From the NCBI GenBank assembly GCA_002477955.1, contig DLLE01000027.1:1-7736 (forward strand): a stretch of DNA of 7,736 nt, given 5' to 3'. The notes beneath the pieces are model-generated. The model did no database searches, had not been told where the DNA came from, and worked only from the letters and a program-made list of their open reading frames with translations. Of this stretch, positions 1 through 5,207 are shown one piece after another; within the stretch, counting starts at the first letter, position 1, and each line of letters begins with the position of its first letter. Both the position numbers and the translations under genes were made by a program. Source of the DNA: Treponema sp. UBA7570 (GTDB lineage: Bacteria; Spirochaetota; Spirochaetia; Treponematales; Treponemataceae).

Positions 1-1094
1 GTCCTTCTTGCTTGCCGGAAGAAGTTTTGAAAGAGTGCGCGGCAGAAATGCTTGATTACAATGGAAGCGGCCAGTCGGTCATGGAAATGAGCCACCGCTC
101 AAAGGATTACGAGCCGATTATTGAAGACGCTGAGGCGATGGTCCGAAAGCTGATGAACGTTCCTGAAAATTACAAGGTTCTTTTTGTTCAGGGCGGAGGC
201 TCGACACAGTTTGCGATGGTCGCAGAAAACTTGGGAATTCACCACAAGAAAGCAGCTTACATTGAGACTGGCGTTTGGGCAAAAAAAGCCGCGGCAGAGG
301 CGAAAAAGCTCGGTGTTGAAGTTGACATTATCGCGTCTTCAAAAGACAAAAATTATTCTTATATTCCGCGCGTTGAAAAAGTTTCAGGCGATTACGACTA
401 CGTTTACATCTGCATGAACAACACAATTATGGGAACTCATTACGAGTATCTTCCTGACACAGGCGATATTCCGCTCGTTGCTGATATTTCTTCATGCGTT
501 TTGTCTGAGCCGCTCGATGTCTCAAAATTCGGGCTTTTGTTCGCAGGCGCGCAGAAAAACTTGGCTCCGGCCGGAGTTACGCTTGTGATTATCCGCGAGG
601 ACTTGATTACGGAAACTCCGCTCGCTGGAACTCCGACAATGCTCACTTATAAAACACACGCTGACAACGGCTCAATGTTCAACACTCCGCCTTGCTACAC
701 AATCTACGTTTTGGACAAAGTTCTCCACTGGATTGAAAAAAACGGCGGCGCGAAAGGAATGTTGAAGCGCAACAAGGAAAAGGCTGATTATCTTTACGAC
801 TTCCTTGACAATTCCGACTTCTACCACGCAACGACAGAAAAAGGCAGCCGCTCGCTCATGAACGTGCCGTTTCTCACAAAATATTCAACTGGCGCAACAG
901 ACGAGGCAAGCCTTGCAAAGGAAAAGGAAATCAACGACAAGTTTGTAAAGGAAGCGAAAGCCGCTGGTCTCGTGAACTTGAAGGGACACCGCTTGGTCGG
1001 CGGAATGAGAGCTTCAATTTACAACGCGATGTCTATTGACGGCGTTAAAGCCCTTGTTGAGTTTATGAAAAAATTCGCGAAAGAGAACGCGTAA
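1..1094 (+). CDS. serC: Phosphoserine aminotransferase, 5' end outside the window
   Basis: A PLP-dependent class V aminotransferase that converts 3-phosphohydroxypyruvate plus glutamate to O-phosphoserine and 2-oxoglutarate, step 2 of cytosolic serine synthesis. The first complete codon is at base 3, and the frame opens as PSCLPEEVLKE. This matches the conserved SerC start (…GPAxLPEEVL), so only about 10 N-terminal residues are missing. The TTG at 12 is an internal leucine, not the start. Visible hallmarks are the GGGSTQFA loop that binds the cofactor phosphate (bases 192-215), a tryptophan at 276-278 in the position that stacks on PLP, the VADISS aspartate region, and AGAQKNLAPAG with the Schiff-base lysine at 555-557. 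Near the end is GHRLVGGMRASIYNAM, which is diagnostic of the family. The C-terminal third is slightly longer than E. coli SerC, with a charged stretch before residues AAGLVNLKGHR. serA follows 111 bases downstream, so the two pathway genes are paired. Identification is secure; only the true start is unseen. Confidence 0.96.
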   Translation, partial: PSCLPEEVLKECAAEMLDYNGSGQSVMEMSHRSKDYEPIIEDAEAMVRKLMNVPENYKVLFVQGGGSTQFAMVAENLGIHHKKAAYIETGVWAKKAAAEAKKLGVEVDIIASSKDKNYSYIPRVEKVSGDYDYVYICMNNTIMGTHYEYLPDTGDIPLVADISSCVLSEPLDVSKFGLLFAGAQKNLAPAGVTLVIIREDLITETPLAGTPTMLTYKTHADNGSMFNTPPCYTIYVLDKVLHWIEKNGGAKGMLKRNKEKADYLYDFLDNSDFYHATTEKGSRSLMNVPFLTKYSTGATDEASLAKEKEINDKFVKEAKAAGLVNLKGHRLVGGMRASIYNAMSIDGVKALVEFMKKFAKENA

Positions 1095-1108
1095 GAACGC
1101 ATAAAAAA

Positions 1109-1136
1109 TTGACTAAAAGATTTTGCGTAATAAAAT
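1109..1136 (+). promoter_or_regulatory. Probable sigma-70 promoter for serA
   Basis: TTGACT at 1109-1114 and TAAAAT at 1131-1136 are separated by 16 bases, a close match to the housekeeping consensus. Transcription would start near 1142-1144, giving serA a leader of about 60 bases. serA could therefore be expressed independently of serC. The match is seen in the sequence; its use is inferred. Confidence 0.6.
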
Positions 1137-1172
1137 CGAATCCGTGCGGCAAAGTTCCGGGTTCGTCTTTTT
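1137..1172 (+). terminator. Weak hairpin with T-rich tail between serC and serA
   Basis: CGAATCCG (1137-1144) can pair with CGGGTTCG (1158-1165), giving 8 pairs including one G-U, across a 13-base loop. TCTTTTT follows at 1166-1172. It could be a modest intrinsic terminator for transcripts arriving from serC. A transcript from the promoter at 1109-1136 would start inside the left arm and so could not form the full stem. The loop is large, so strength is doubtful. Confidence 0.4.
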
Positions 1173-1205
1173 CAAATCGCAAAATCAAAATTTTGGAGAA
1201 ATAAG

Positions 1206-2387
1206 ATGTTCAAAATTCAGACTTTAAATAAAATCAGCGCGGTCGGACTTGATAATTTTCCTCGCGACAGTTACGAAGTTGCTTCCGAGCTTGGAAATCC
1301 AGATGCGATTCTCGTCCGCTCGGCAGATATGCACGAAATGGTCTTGTCTGCAAACACAAAGGCTGTTGCCCGTGCTGGAGCCGGAACAAACAATATTCCT
1401 TGCAAGGAGCTTGCTGAGAAAGGCGTTGTTGTTTTCAACACTCCTGGAGCAAACGCAAACGCTGTAAAAGAGCTTGTTATTCTCGCGATTCTGCTTTCAA
1501 GCCGCCCTGTAATCAACGCGAACAAATGGGTAAACACGGAGCTTAAAGGAAAAGGAGACGAGATTGCGACTTTGGCAGAAAAAGGCAAGTCAAAATTTGT
1601 CGGACCAGAGCTTAAAGGAAAAACTCTCGGCGTAATCGGTCTTGGCGCAATCGGAGCGCAGGTCGCAAACACTGCAATCGCTTTGGGAATGAACGTTATT
1701 GGCTACGATCCGTTTCTTTCTGTAAAGGCCGCTCTTTCGCTCGACCATAATGTGAAAATCGTTGAGACTCTCGACGGAATTTACACAAAGGCTGACTATA
1801 TCACAATCCACGTTCCTCAGACTGACGAGACAAAAGGAATGATTAACGCTTCTTCTTTGAAAATCATGAAAGACGGAGTCAGAATAATAAACCTTGCGCG
1901 CGGCGGACTTGTGAACAACGCTGACTTGCTTGCCGCTGTGAATTCTGGAAAAGTTGCCGCGCACGTTACAGATTTTGCCGATGAAAGCTTCTTGAACAAC
2001 GACAAAATCGTCTGCCTCCCTCACTTGGGAGCTTCAACTCCAGAGGCGGAGGAAAACTGCGCGGTTATGGCTGTAAAAGAGCTTCGCGACTTCCTCGAGA
2101 CTGGAATTATCGTAAATTCTGTGAACTTTCCGCGCGTTACAAGCGAGTCTGCAATTCCTGCCGGCGGAACTCGGCTTTGCATTCCGCACAAGAATGTACC
2201 TGGCATGATTGCGAAATTCACGACAATCCTGGGAGACGCAAAACTCAACGTTGCCGGAATCGTTGACCAGAGCCGCGGCGACATTGCCTACGCGATGATT
2301 GATGTTGACGGAAAAGTCGGAGACGACACTCTCAAAGCGCTCGGAGACTGCGAGGCTGTAATCAGCGTTCGCCCGATTTACGCATAG
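1206..2387 (+). CDS. serA: D-3-phosphoglycerate dehydrogenase with C-terminal ACT domain
   Basis: NAD-dependent oxidation of 3-phosphoglycerate to 3-phosphohydroxypyruvate, the first committed step of serine synthesis and the substrate supplier for SerC next door. The protein has 393 residues. The N-terminal substrate domain includes ARAGAGTNNI (55-64) and NTPGANANAVKEL (78-90). The Rossmann motif GLGAIG is at 145-150, with the NAD ribose-binding aspartate at D168 (YDP). The catalytic arginine is R232 in NLARGG, and the catalytic histidine H273 is in LPHLGASTPEA. The acidic partner is probably E260, in a segment shorter than E. coli's (13 residues to the histidine instead of 23). Residues about 323-393 (NVPGMIAKFTTIL…) form an ACT domain, the usual site of serine feedback. 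The protein lacks the extra ASB domain of long SerA enzymes and resembles the short clostridial type as I remember it. The ATG has GGAG 7 bases upstream. Substrate is inferred from motifs and the serC neighbour. Confidence 0.93.
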   Translation: MFKIQTLNKISAVGLDNFPRDSYEVASELGNPDAILVRSADMHEMVLSANTKAVARAGAGTNNIPCKELAEKGVVVFNTPGANANAVKELVILAILLSSRPVINANKWVNTELKGKGDEIATLAEKGKSKFVGPELKGKTLGVIGLGAIGAQVANTAIALGMNVIGYDPFLSVKAALSLDHNVKIVETLDGIYTKADYITIHVPQTDETKGMINASSLKIMKDGVRIINLARGGLVNNADLLAAVNSGKVAAHVTDFADESFLNNDKIVCLPHLGASTPEAEENCAVMAVKELRDFLETGIIVNSVNFPRVTSESAIPAGGTRLCIPHKNVPGMIAKFTTILGDAKLNVAGIVDQSRGDIAYAMIDVDGKVGDDTLKALGDCEAVISVRPIYA

Positions 2388-2408
2388 TTTTTAAGCCGAT
2401 TAATCACA

Positions 2409-2448
2409 AACCGGAAAATTCCTTTGCATAAACAGGAATTTTCCGGTT
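2409..2448 (+). terminator. Long perfect hairpin after serA, probable terminator
   Basis: AACCGGAAAATTCC (2409-2422) is the exact reverse complement of GGAATTTTCCGGTT (2435-2448), with a 12-base A/T-rich loop. It lies 22 bases after the serA stop. No T-run follows on either strand, so it is not a textbook intrinsic terminator. It may act as a terminator, an mRNA 3' stabiliser, or both. Confidence 0.6.
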
Positions 2449-2524
2449 AAAAATCCTTTCACAATTCTATTCTTGGCTAAATTTTTCTTACGAGATTTCT
2501 AAACTGCACAAAAACCTAAAAAAA

Positions 2525-2530
2525 TATACT
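2525..2530 (+). promoter_or_regulatory. Possible -10 element for the thioredoxin gene
   Basis: TATACT matches the -10 consensus at five of six bases, in an A/T-rich stretch between the serA hairpin and the thioredoxin start. No convincing -35 lies 16-18 bases upstream. Transcription would begin near 2537, giving a leader of about 70 bases. Low confidence because the region is AT-rich. Confidence 0.3.
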
Positions 2531-2604
2531 TTCCTTTTTGAAGAAATTTGCTTACTTTTAAATTAACAAAAGCAATCTAATTTTATTGAAAACTGGAGGA
2601 AGAT

Positions 2605-2913
2605 ATGGAAATCACACTCACAAAAGGCAATTTCGAAGACGAAGTATTAAAATCAGAAAGTCCTGTTCTTGTTGACTTTTGGGCAAGCTGGTGCGGTCCG
2701 TGCAAAATGCTTGCTCCGACAATTGCGCAGATTGCAGAAGAATACAGTGGAAAAATAAAAGTCGGCAAAGTAAATGTTGACGAAGAAGAAACTCTTTCCC
2801 GCGAATACGGAATCGTAAGCATTCCGACAGTAATTCTCTTTAAAAACGGAAAACCAGAAAAAACTTCAATCGGCCTTGTTCCAAAAGAAACACTGGTTTC
2901 AATGCTCGGCTAA
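2605..2913 (+). CDS. trxA: Thioredoxin
   Basis: A 102-residue single-domain thioredoxin, the usual size, and a cytosolic dithiol reductant for enzymes such as ribonucleotide reductase and peroxidases. The active site WCGPC is at residues 29-33, within FWASWCGPCK. The buried aspartate is D24, the cis-proline P74 is in SIPT, and the glycine before the last helix is G90. There is no signal peptide or membrane segment, so it is not a periplasmic or membrane thiol-exchange protein. A strong GGAGGA (2595-2600) sits directly before the ATG. It is flanked by two long hairpins (2409-2448 and 2936-2975) and so looks monocistronic. No thioredoxin reductase gene is nearby. The function is as sure as sequence can make it; the exact partners are unknown. 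Confidence 0.96.
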   Translation: MEITLTKGNFEDEVLKSESPVLVDFWASWCGPCKMLAPTIAQIAEEYSGKIKVGKVNVDEEETLSREYGIVSIPTVILFKNGKPEKTSIGLVPKETLVSMLG

Positions 2914-2935
2914 AACACTGTAAAAAAACATTCGC

Positions 2936-2975
2936 TTAACTATGGCAATAAAACTAAAAAAATTGCCACAGTTAA
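2936..2975 (+). terminator. Long hairpin after the thioredoxin gene, probable terminator
   Basis: TTAACTATGGCAAT (2936-2949) pairs with ATTGCCACAGTTAA (2962-2975), with one A-C mismatch and a 12-base A-rich loop. It starts 22 bases after the stop codon. Arm length, loop length and distance from the stop closely mirror the hairpin after serA, and again no T-run follows. A terminator or 3'-end protecting role is inferred. Confidence 0.55.
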
Positions 2976-2999
2976 AACTCAATTTATAAATCAAACAAA

Positions 3000-3027
3000 T
3001 TTGCATAAAAATCGATTTTTATGCAAA
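3000..3027. promoter_or_regulatory. 28-base perfect palindrome, possible operator
   Basis: The half-site TTTGCATAAAAATC is followed without a spacer by its exact reverse complement, centred between 3013 and 3014. It lies just upstream of a candidate promoter (3046-3074), with its centre about 67 bases before the predicted start, a position typical of activator sites. It could bind a dimeric regulator, or form a hairpin in RNA reading through from the thioredoxin gene. I do not recognise the motif as a known operator. Confidence 0.5.
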
Positions 3028-3045
3028 CAAGGTAAAAAAAAGTAT

Positions 3046-3074
3046 TTGCATTGACCTAGGATTTTTTTTATAAG
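3046..3074 (+). promoter_or_regulatory. Candidate promoter for the pectate lyase gene
   Basis: TTGCAT (3046-3051) and TATAAG (3069-3074) are 17 bases apart. The -10 matches five of six consensus bases and the -35 only three. An overlapping alternative is TTGACC (3051-3056) with GAATAT (3074-3079), also 17 bases apart. Either gives a leader of more than 220 bases before the pectate lyase, running through the repeat at 3129-3259. I saw no better promoter closer to the gene. Confidence 0.4.
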
Positions 3075-3128
3075 AATATTCGTACAAAAAGACGTATTTT
3101 TTCCCAAACTTCGAGTTTTATAGTTTTA

Positions 3129-3259
3129 TGTCATTATCGGAACTGTTCCCTTGTCATTATCGAAACTACTTCTTGTCATTATCGGACTTGCCCCGATAAT
3201 CTATTGAAACTTTACAACAGTTATTCCGGTCGCAGCACGGGAATGACACTTAAATGACT
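3129..3259. repeat. Compound intergenic palindromic repeat with TGTCATT/AATGACA ends
   Basis: TGTCATTATCG occurs three times as direct copies starting at 3129, 3152 and 3174, spaced 23 and 22 bases. In the third copy ATTATCGG (3178-3185) is mirrored by CCGATAAT (3193-3200), forming an 8-base-pair hairpin with a 7-base loop. A second hairpin, ATTCC (3223-3227) with GGAAT (3240-3244), runs into AATGACA (3242-3248), the inverse of TGTCATT. AATGACT follows at 3253-3259. AACTGTT (3141-3147) is mirrored by AACAGTT (3216-3222). This is the shape of a small dispersed palindromic or MITE-like element with extra partial copies at its left end. No coding capacity is visible. Copies elsewhere in the genome are expected but cannot be seen here. 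Confidence 0.65.
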
Positions 3260-3312
3260 GTTCTTTTCAAAATTCGACATTTAGGGTATTTTTTTATTTT
3301 ACGAGGTGCTTT

Positions 3313-4569
3313 ATGAAAAAAATTATCAACCCACTTGTATTTATTGCAGGAATTTCGGCCTTTTTTGCATTTTTCTCAGGATGCGCTTCAAACAAGACCG
3401 AAAACAATTCAGCTCAAGAACAAAAACAAAACCTTAAAGGACAGACACTTTATTCAATTCCAGGCGAAAAGCCTGAAACAAACGGATTTTTTGATTGCGG
3501 AGATTTTTCTTTTCCAAACACAAAAATCATTTTGATTGACGACAAAACTTATCCAAAATCAGACAAAAAAACAGACGCCTTTATCGCGGCAATTCAAAAA
3601 GAAGGCAAAAAGCTCATCGTAATCGACGGCGACATCGACCTGAGCTACGGAAAAGTCTCTGATTCAGACCACAGCTACTTTGACGAATTTGAAGCCGACG
3701 GAAAAAGAAAACACGCCGACCTTATTTACAAACTTACATCAGACACGGCAATCGTCGGAAAACAGAACGCCCGCTTAAAGTTCGGCGGTCTTTTGATTAA
3801 AAACGTAAACAACATAATAATCCGCAATATTGAATTTTACGACGCCCACGGCTCAACAGAAATCGACACAAAGGTCGACAAAAATTCAAAGGCAAGCATA
3901 GATTCACTCAATATCGAAAACGCAAACAATGTCTGGGTTGACCACTGCACTTTCAGCGACGGAAAATGCGTAGACCTTGTAAGAAATTTCAACCACGACG
4001 GACTTCTGGACATTAAAAAAGGAAAATGCATAACCGTTTCTTACTGCGAATTTTTCAACCACGACAAAGTAATGCTGATTCGTCCAGGCGACAAGTTTTC
4101 AAATCCGGAAGAATGTGAAGTAACGCTTCATCACAACTACTTCCACAATTCAATTCAGCGCATGCCAAGAAGCCGCGGAGTAAACGCGCACATCTACAAC
4201 AATTATTTTGACAACATCGGCACAAACGAAAACAAAGGAAGCAGCCTCGGACCAGGAATCGGCTCAATGTATGTCGTAGAAAACAATTTTTTCGGAAAAC
4301 ACGCGCAGACAGCCGTAAAATACTACGACAAGTCCGAAAAAACAGACCCTACATTCTCAAAATTCTACCAAAGCGGAAACATTCCTCAGCTCAACGCCTC
4401 AAATTGCGCCTACGACAAAGTAGACAAGACAAACGATTTTGAGGCGCACCTGACTTCAGAAAAACCATTTGCAATAAATTACAACTACAGCCTGGACGAA
4501 ACATCTTCTCTCAACGAAGCGACAGTAAAAAAGGCAGGCGCCGGAAACATAATGAAATTTGAAAGATAA
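3313..4569 (+). CDS. Pectate lyase lipoprotein, polysaccharide lyase family 1
   Basis: A 418-residue surface or periplasmic enzyme that cleaves polygalacturonate by calcium-dependent beta-elimination. Residues 1-24 are a lipoprotein signal (MKK, hydrophobic core, FFSGC), so C24 should be lipidated. A short polar linker (25-45) follows. The rest is a right-handed parallel beta-helix with the PL1 landmarks in order. These are IIIRNIEF (168-175), NNVWVDHCTFSDG (205-217), DGLLDIKKG (229-237), TVSYCEFFNHDKVMLI (241-256) and HHNYFHNSIQRMPRSRG (273-289). The RMPRSR block holds the presumed catalytic arginine, probably R283. Aspartates in VDH and DGLLD are expected to bind calcium. GAGG lies 6 bases before the ATG. 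The gene stands alone, with no sugar transporter or other pectin genes beside it, between two intergenic repeat elements. A pectin lyase is less likely given the acidic calcium-site residues. Product family is confident; substrate is inferred. Confidence 0.9.
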   Translation: MKKIINPLVFIAGISAFFAFFSGCASNKTENNSAQEQKQNLKGQTLYSIPGEKPETNGFFDCGDFSFPNTKIILIDDKTYPKSDKKTDAFIAAIQKEGKKLIVIDGDIDLSYGKVSDSDHSYFDEFEADGKRKHADLIYKLTSDTAIVGKQNARLKFGGLLIKNVNNIIIRNIEFYDAHGSTEIDTKVDKNSKASIDSLNIENANNVWVDHCTFSDGKCVDLVRNFNHDGLLDIKKGKCITVSYCEFFNHDKVMLIRPGDKFSNPEECEVTLHHNYFHNSIQRMPRSRGVNAHIYNNYFDNIGTNENKGSSLGPGIGSMYVVENNFFGKHAQTAVKYYDKSEKTDPTFSKFYQSGNIPQLNASNCAYDKVDKTNDFEAHLTSEKPFAINYNYSLDETSSLNEATVKKAGAGNIMKFER

Positions 4570-4669
4570 ATTTTATACGGACGGCTTTTTGCATTGCAAA
4601 AATCAGGCTATCCGGGGTTCCGCTATCGCTTCATTCCTTCGGAACGGCTAACCGCCGCCCCTCCTATCC

Positions 4670-4701
4670 TTGCCGCAAGGCAAGGACGTGCGCTTTTAGC
4701 G
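4670..4701. repeat. Direct repeat, copy 1 of 2
   Basis: A 32-base unit starting TTGCCGCAAGG and ending TTTTAGCG. It recurs at 4770-4801, exactly 100 bases away, with 31 of 32 bases identical; A at 4686 is G at 4786. It contains a GCAA-loop hairpin and the left part of a second hairpin. Confidence 0.85.
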
Positions 4702-4769
4702 CACAATTCAATCGACGAGTTTTGTGCAAAACAAAACTCGCAGCATACCGCAAGGTATGCAAGCATCCA

Positions 4770-4801
4770 TTGCCGCAAGGCAAGGGCGTGCGCTTTTAGC
4801 G
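4770..4801. repeat. Direct repeat, copy 2 of 2
   Basis: Second copy of the 32-base unit at 4670-4701. The right flank differs: copy 1 continues CACAATTC and completes the GTGCGC/GCGCAC stem, whereas copy 2 continues TTCGTATCC and loses the outer pairs of that stem. Confidence 0.85.
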
Positions 4802-4866
4802 TTCGTATCCTGTAAAAAGACAAAAAAACACTATTCATAGCGTTTTAACATAAAGTTATTAGGAAT

Positions 4867-4884
4867 AATTACTAATAAGTAATT
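4867..4884. promoter_or_regulatory. Inverted repeat upstream of the pflB promoter, possible operator
   Basis: AATTACT (4867-4873) is mirrored by AGTAATT (4878-4884) around AATA. It ends 8 bases before the -35 of the candidate pflB promoter, which suits a regulator site. The DNA here is AT-rich, so chance is possible. It does not match the FNR or Rex consensus. Confidence 0.3.
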
Positions 4885-4892
4885 TTATTCTG

Positions 4893-4921
4893 TTGCACTT
4901 TTTTGTCAAATCCACTATAGT
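4893..4921 (+). promoter_or_regulatory. Probable pflB promoter
   Basis: TTGCAC (4893-4898) and TATAGT (4916-4921) are 17 bases apart. The -10 matches five of six consensus bases. The predicted start near 4928 gives pflB an unusually long leader of about 280 bases. No better promoter was found nearer the gene. Assignment to pflB rests on position and orientation. Confidence 0.5.
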
Positions 4922-5207
4922 CTTAACTAACAGAAACAGTCGCAGTTTTTTATAAAAATTGCGAATTATATACAAATTTGCTTGAATAAATACGAGCCCT
5001 GTAAAAACTGTTTTTGAAACATCAAAAAAAGGAAAATTCGACTTACGGAGTTTCCGCAGGCTTAGCAGACCAGTCTTGAATTCAAGACCGATTTTGCGCG
5101 TTTTTTTCCATTTTTGTAAAGTTTTCCTGTCATTACGCAGGTTTACTTCAACTTGTTTCAAATTCTTTTGCATGCGTGCTCCGTTTTTTCAAGAAAGGAG
5201 AACTTTT
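4922..5207 (+). other. Gene-free AT-rich leader of pflB
   Basis: No gene or known riboswitch is recognised in this stretch. It holds several small symmetrical motifs. AAAAAC-T-GTTTTT (5003-5015) overlaps TTTTTGA-AACA-TCAAAAA (5011-5028), so the two stems exclude each other in RNA. CGGA/TCCG lies at 5046-5056. A 16-base perfect palindrome, GTCTTGAATTCAAGAC, is at 5073-5088, followed by GCGCG and seven T (5101-5107). The last arrangement resembles a poor terminator or attenuator. Whether any of it regulates pflB is unproven. Confidence 0.35.
5194..5200 (+). promoter_or_regulatory. pflB: Ribosome binding site that fixes the pflB start
   Basis: AAAGGAG ends 7 bases before the ATG at 5208. The frame is open upstream to a TTG at 5076, but that extension encodes a stretch unlike any pyruvate formate-lyase. 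The Shine-Dalgarno site and the family's usual N-terminus (WxGFKG) both select 5208. Confidence 0.85.

Larger units (their letters stand above)
4594..4815. repeat. Mosaic intergenic element made of short perfect hairpins
   Basis: A GC-richer island in AT-rich DNA, packed with back-to-back inverted repeats. GTTCCG (4617-4622) pairs with CGGAAC (4640-4645). TCCTTGCC (4667-4674) pairs with GGCAAGGA (4679-4686) over a GCAA loop. GTGCGC pairs with GCGCAC (4688-4704). CGAGTTTTGT (4716-4725) pairs with ACAAAACTCG (4731-4740). GCATACC pairs with GGTATGC (4743-4760) over GCAA. TTGCC pairs with GGCAA (4770-4783) over GCAA. TATCC occurs at 4609, 4665 and 4805 near apparent module borders. Both strands have short open frames here, but their peptides are translated hairpins without recognisable domains. 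I read it as a dispersed structural repeat that may also end the pectate lyase transcript. The function is unknown. Confidence 0.7.

Noticed and set aside
12..14. TTG as the start codon of serC
   Set aside because: The same frame continues upstream as PSC and matches the conserved N-terminal SerC motif, so the gene begins before the window.
1271..2024. Two antisense open frames inside serA
   Set aside because: The sense frame encodes a complete, well-conserved enzyme; the antisense frames are by-products of its codon use.
3129..3200. CRISPR array
   Set aside because: Only three short copies of about 11-16 bases with 6-12 base gaps. The unit is imperfect and the third copy is part of an inverted repeat. 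Spacers are far too short and no cas gene is present.
4594..4838. Overlapping short open frames on both strands
   Set aside because: They run through the hairpin mosaic, overlap each other, and have no recognisable domains or ribosome binding sites.
5011..5028. FNR-type anaerobic regulator site near pflB
   Set aside because: TTGA-AACA-TCAA has a 4-base centre, whereas FNR sites have TTGAT-N4-ATCAA, that is six bases between TTGA and TCAA. The flanks are simple A and T runs.
5128..5135. TGTCATTA in the pflB leader as another copy of the 3129-3259 repeat
   Set aside because: Only eight bases match and no inverted partner or second stem follows, so chance is adequate.
4859..5173. Minus-strand open frame of 104 codons, with a GGAG-like site 5 bases before its ATG
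   Set aside because: The product is a lysine- and leucine-rich sequence without a domain, as expected from translating AT-rich DNA, and it overlaps the likely pflB promoter and leader. It is the only shadow frame with a plausible ribosome site, so a small protein is not fully excluded.
5076..5207. A 44-residue N-terminal extension of PflB from a TTG
   Set aside because: No ribosome binding site serves it, the residues do not resemble PflB, and a good Shine-Dalgarno precedes the ATG at 5208.
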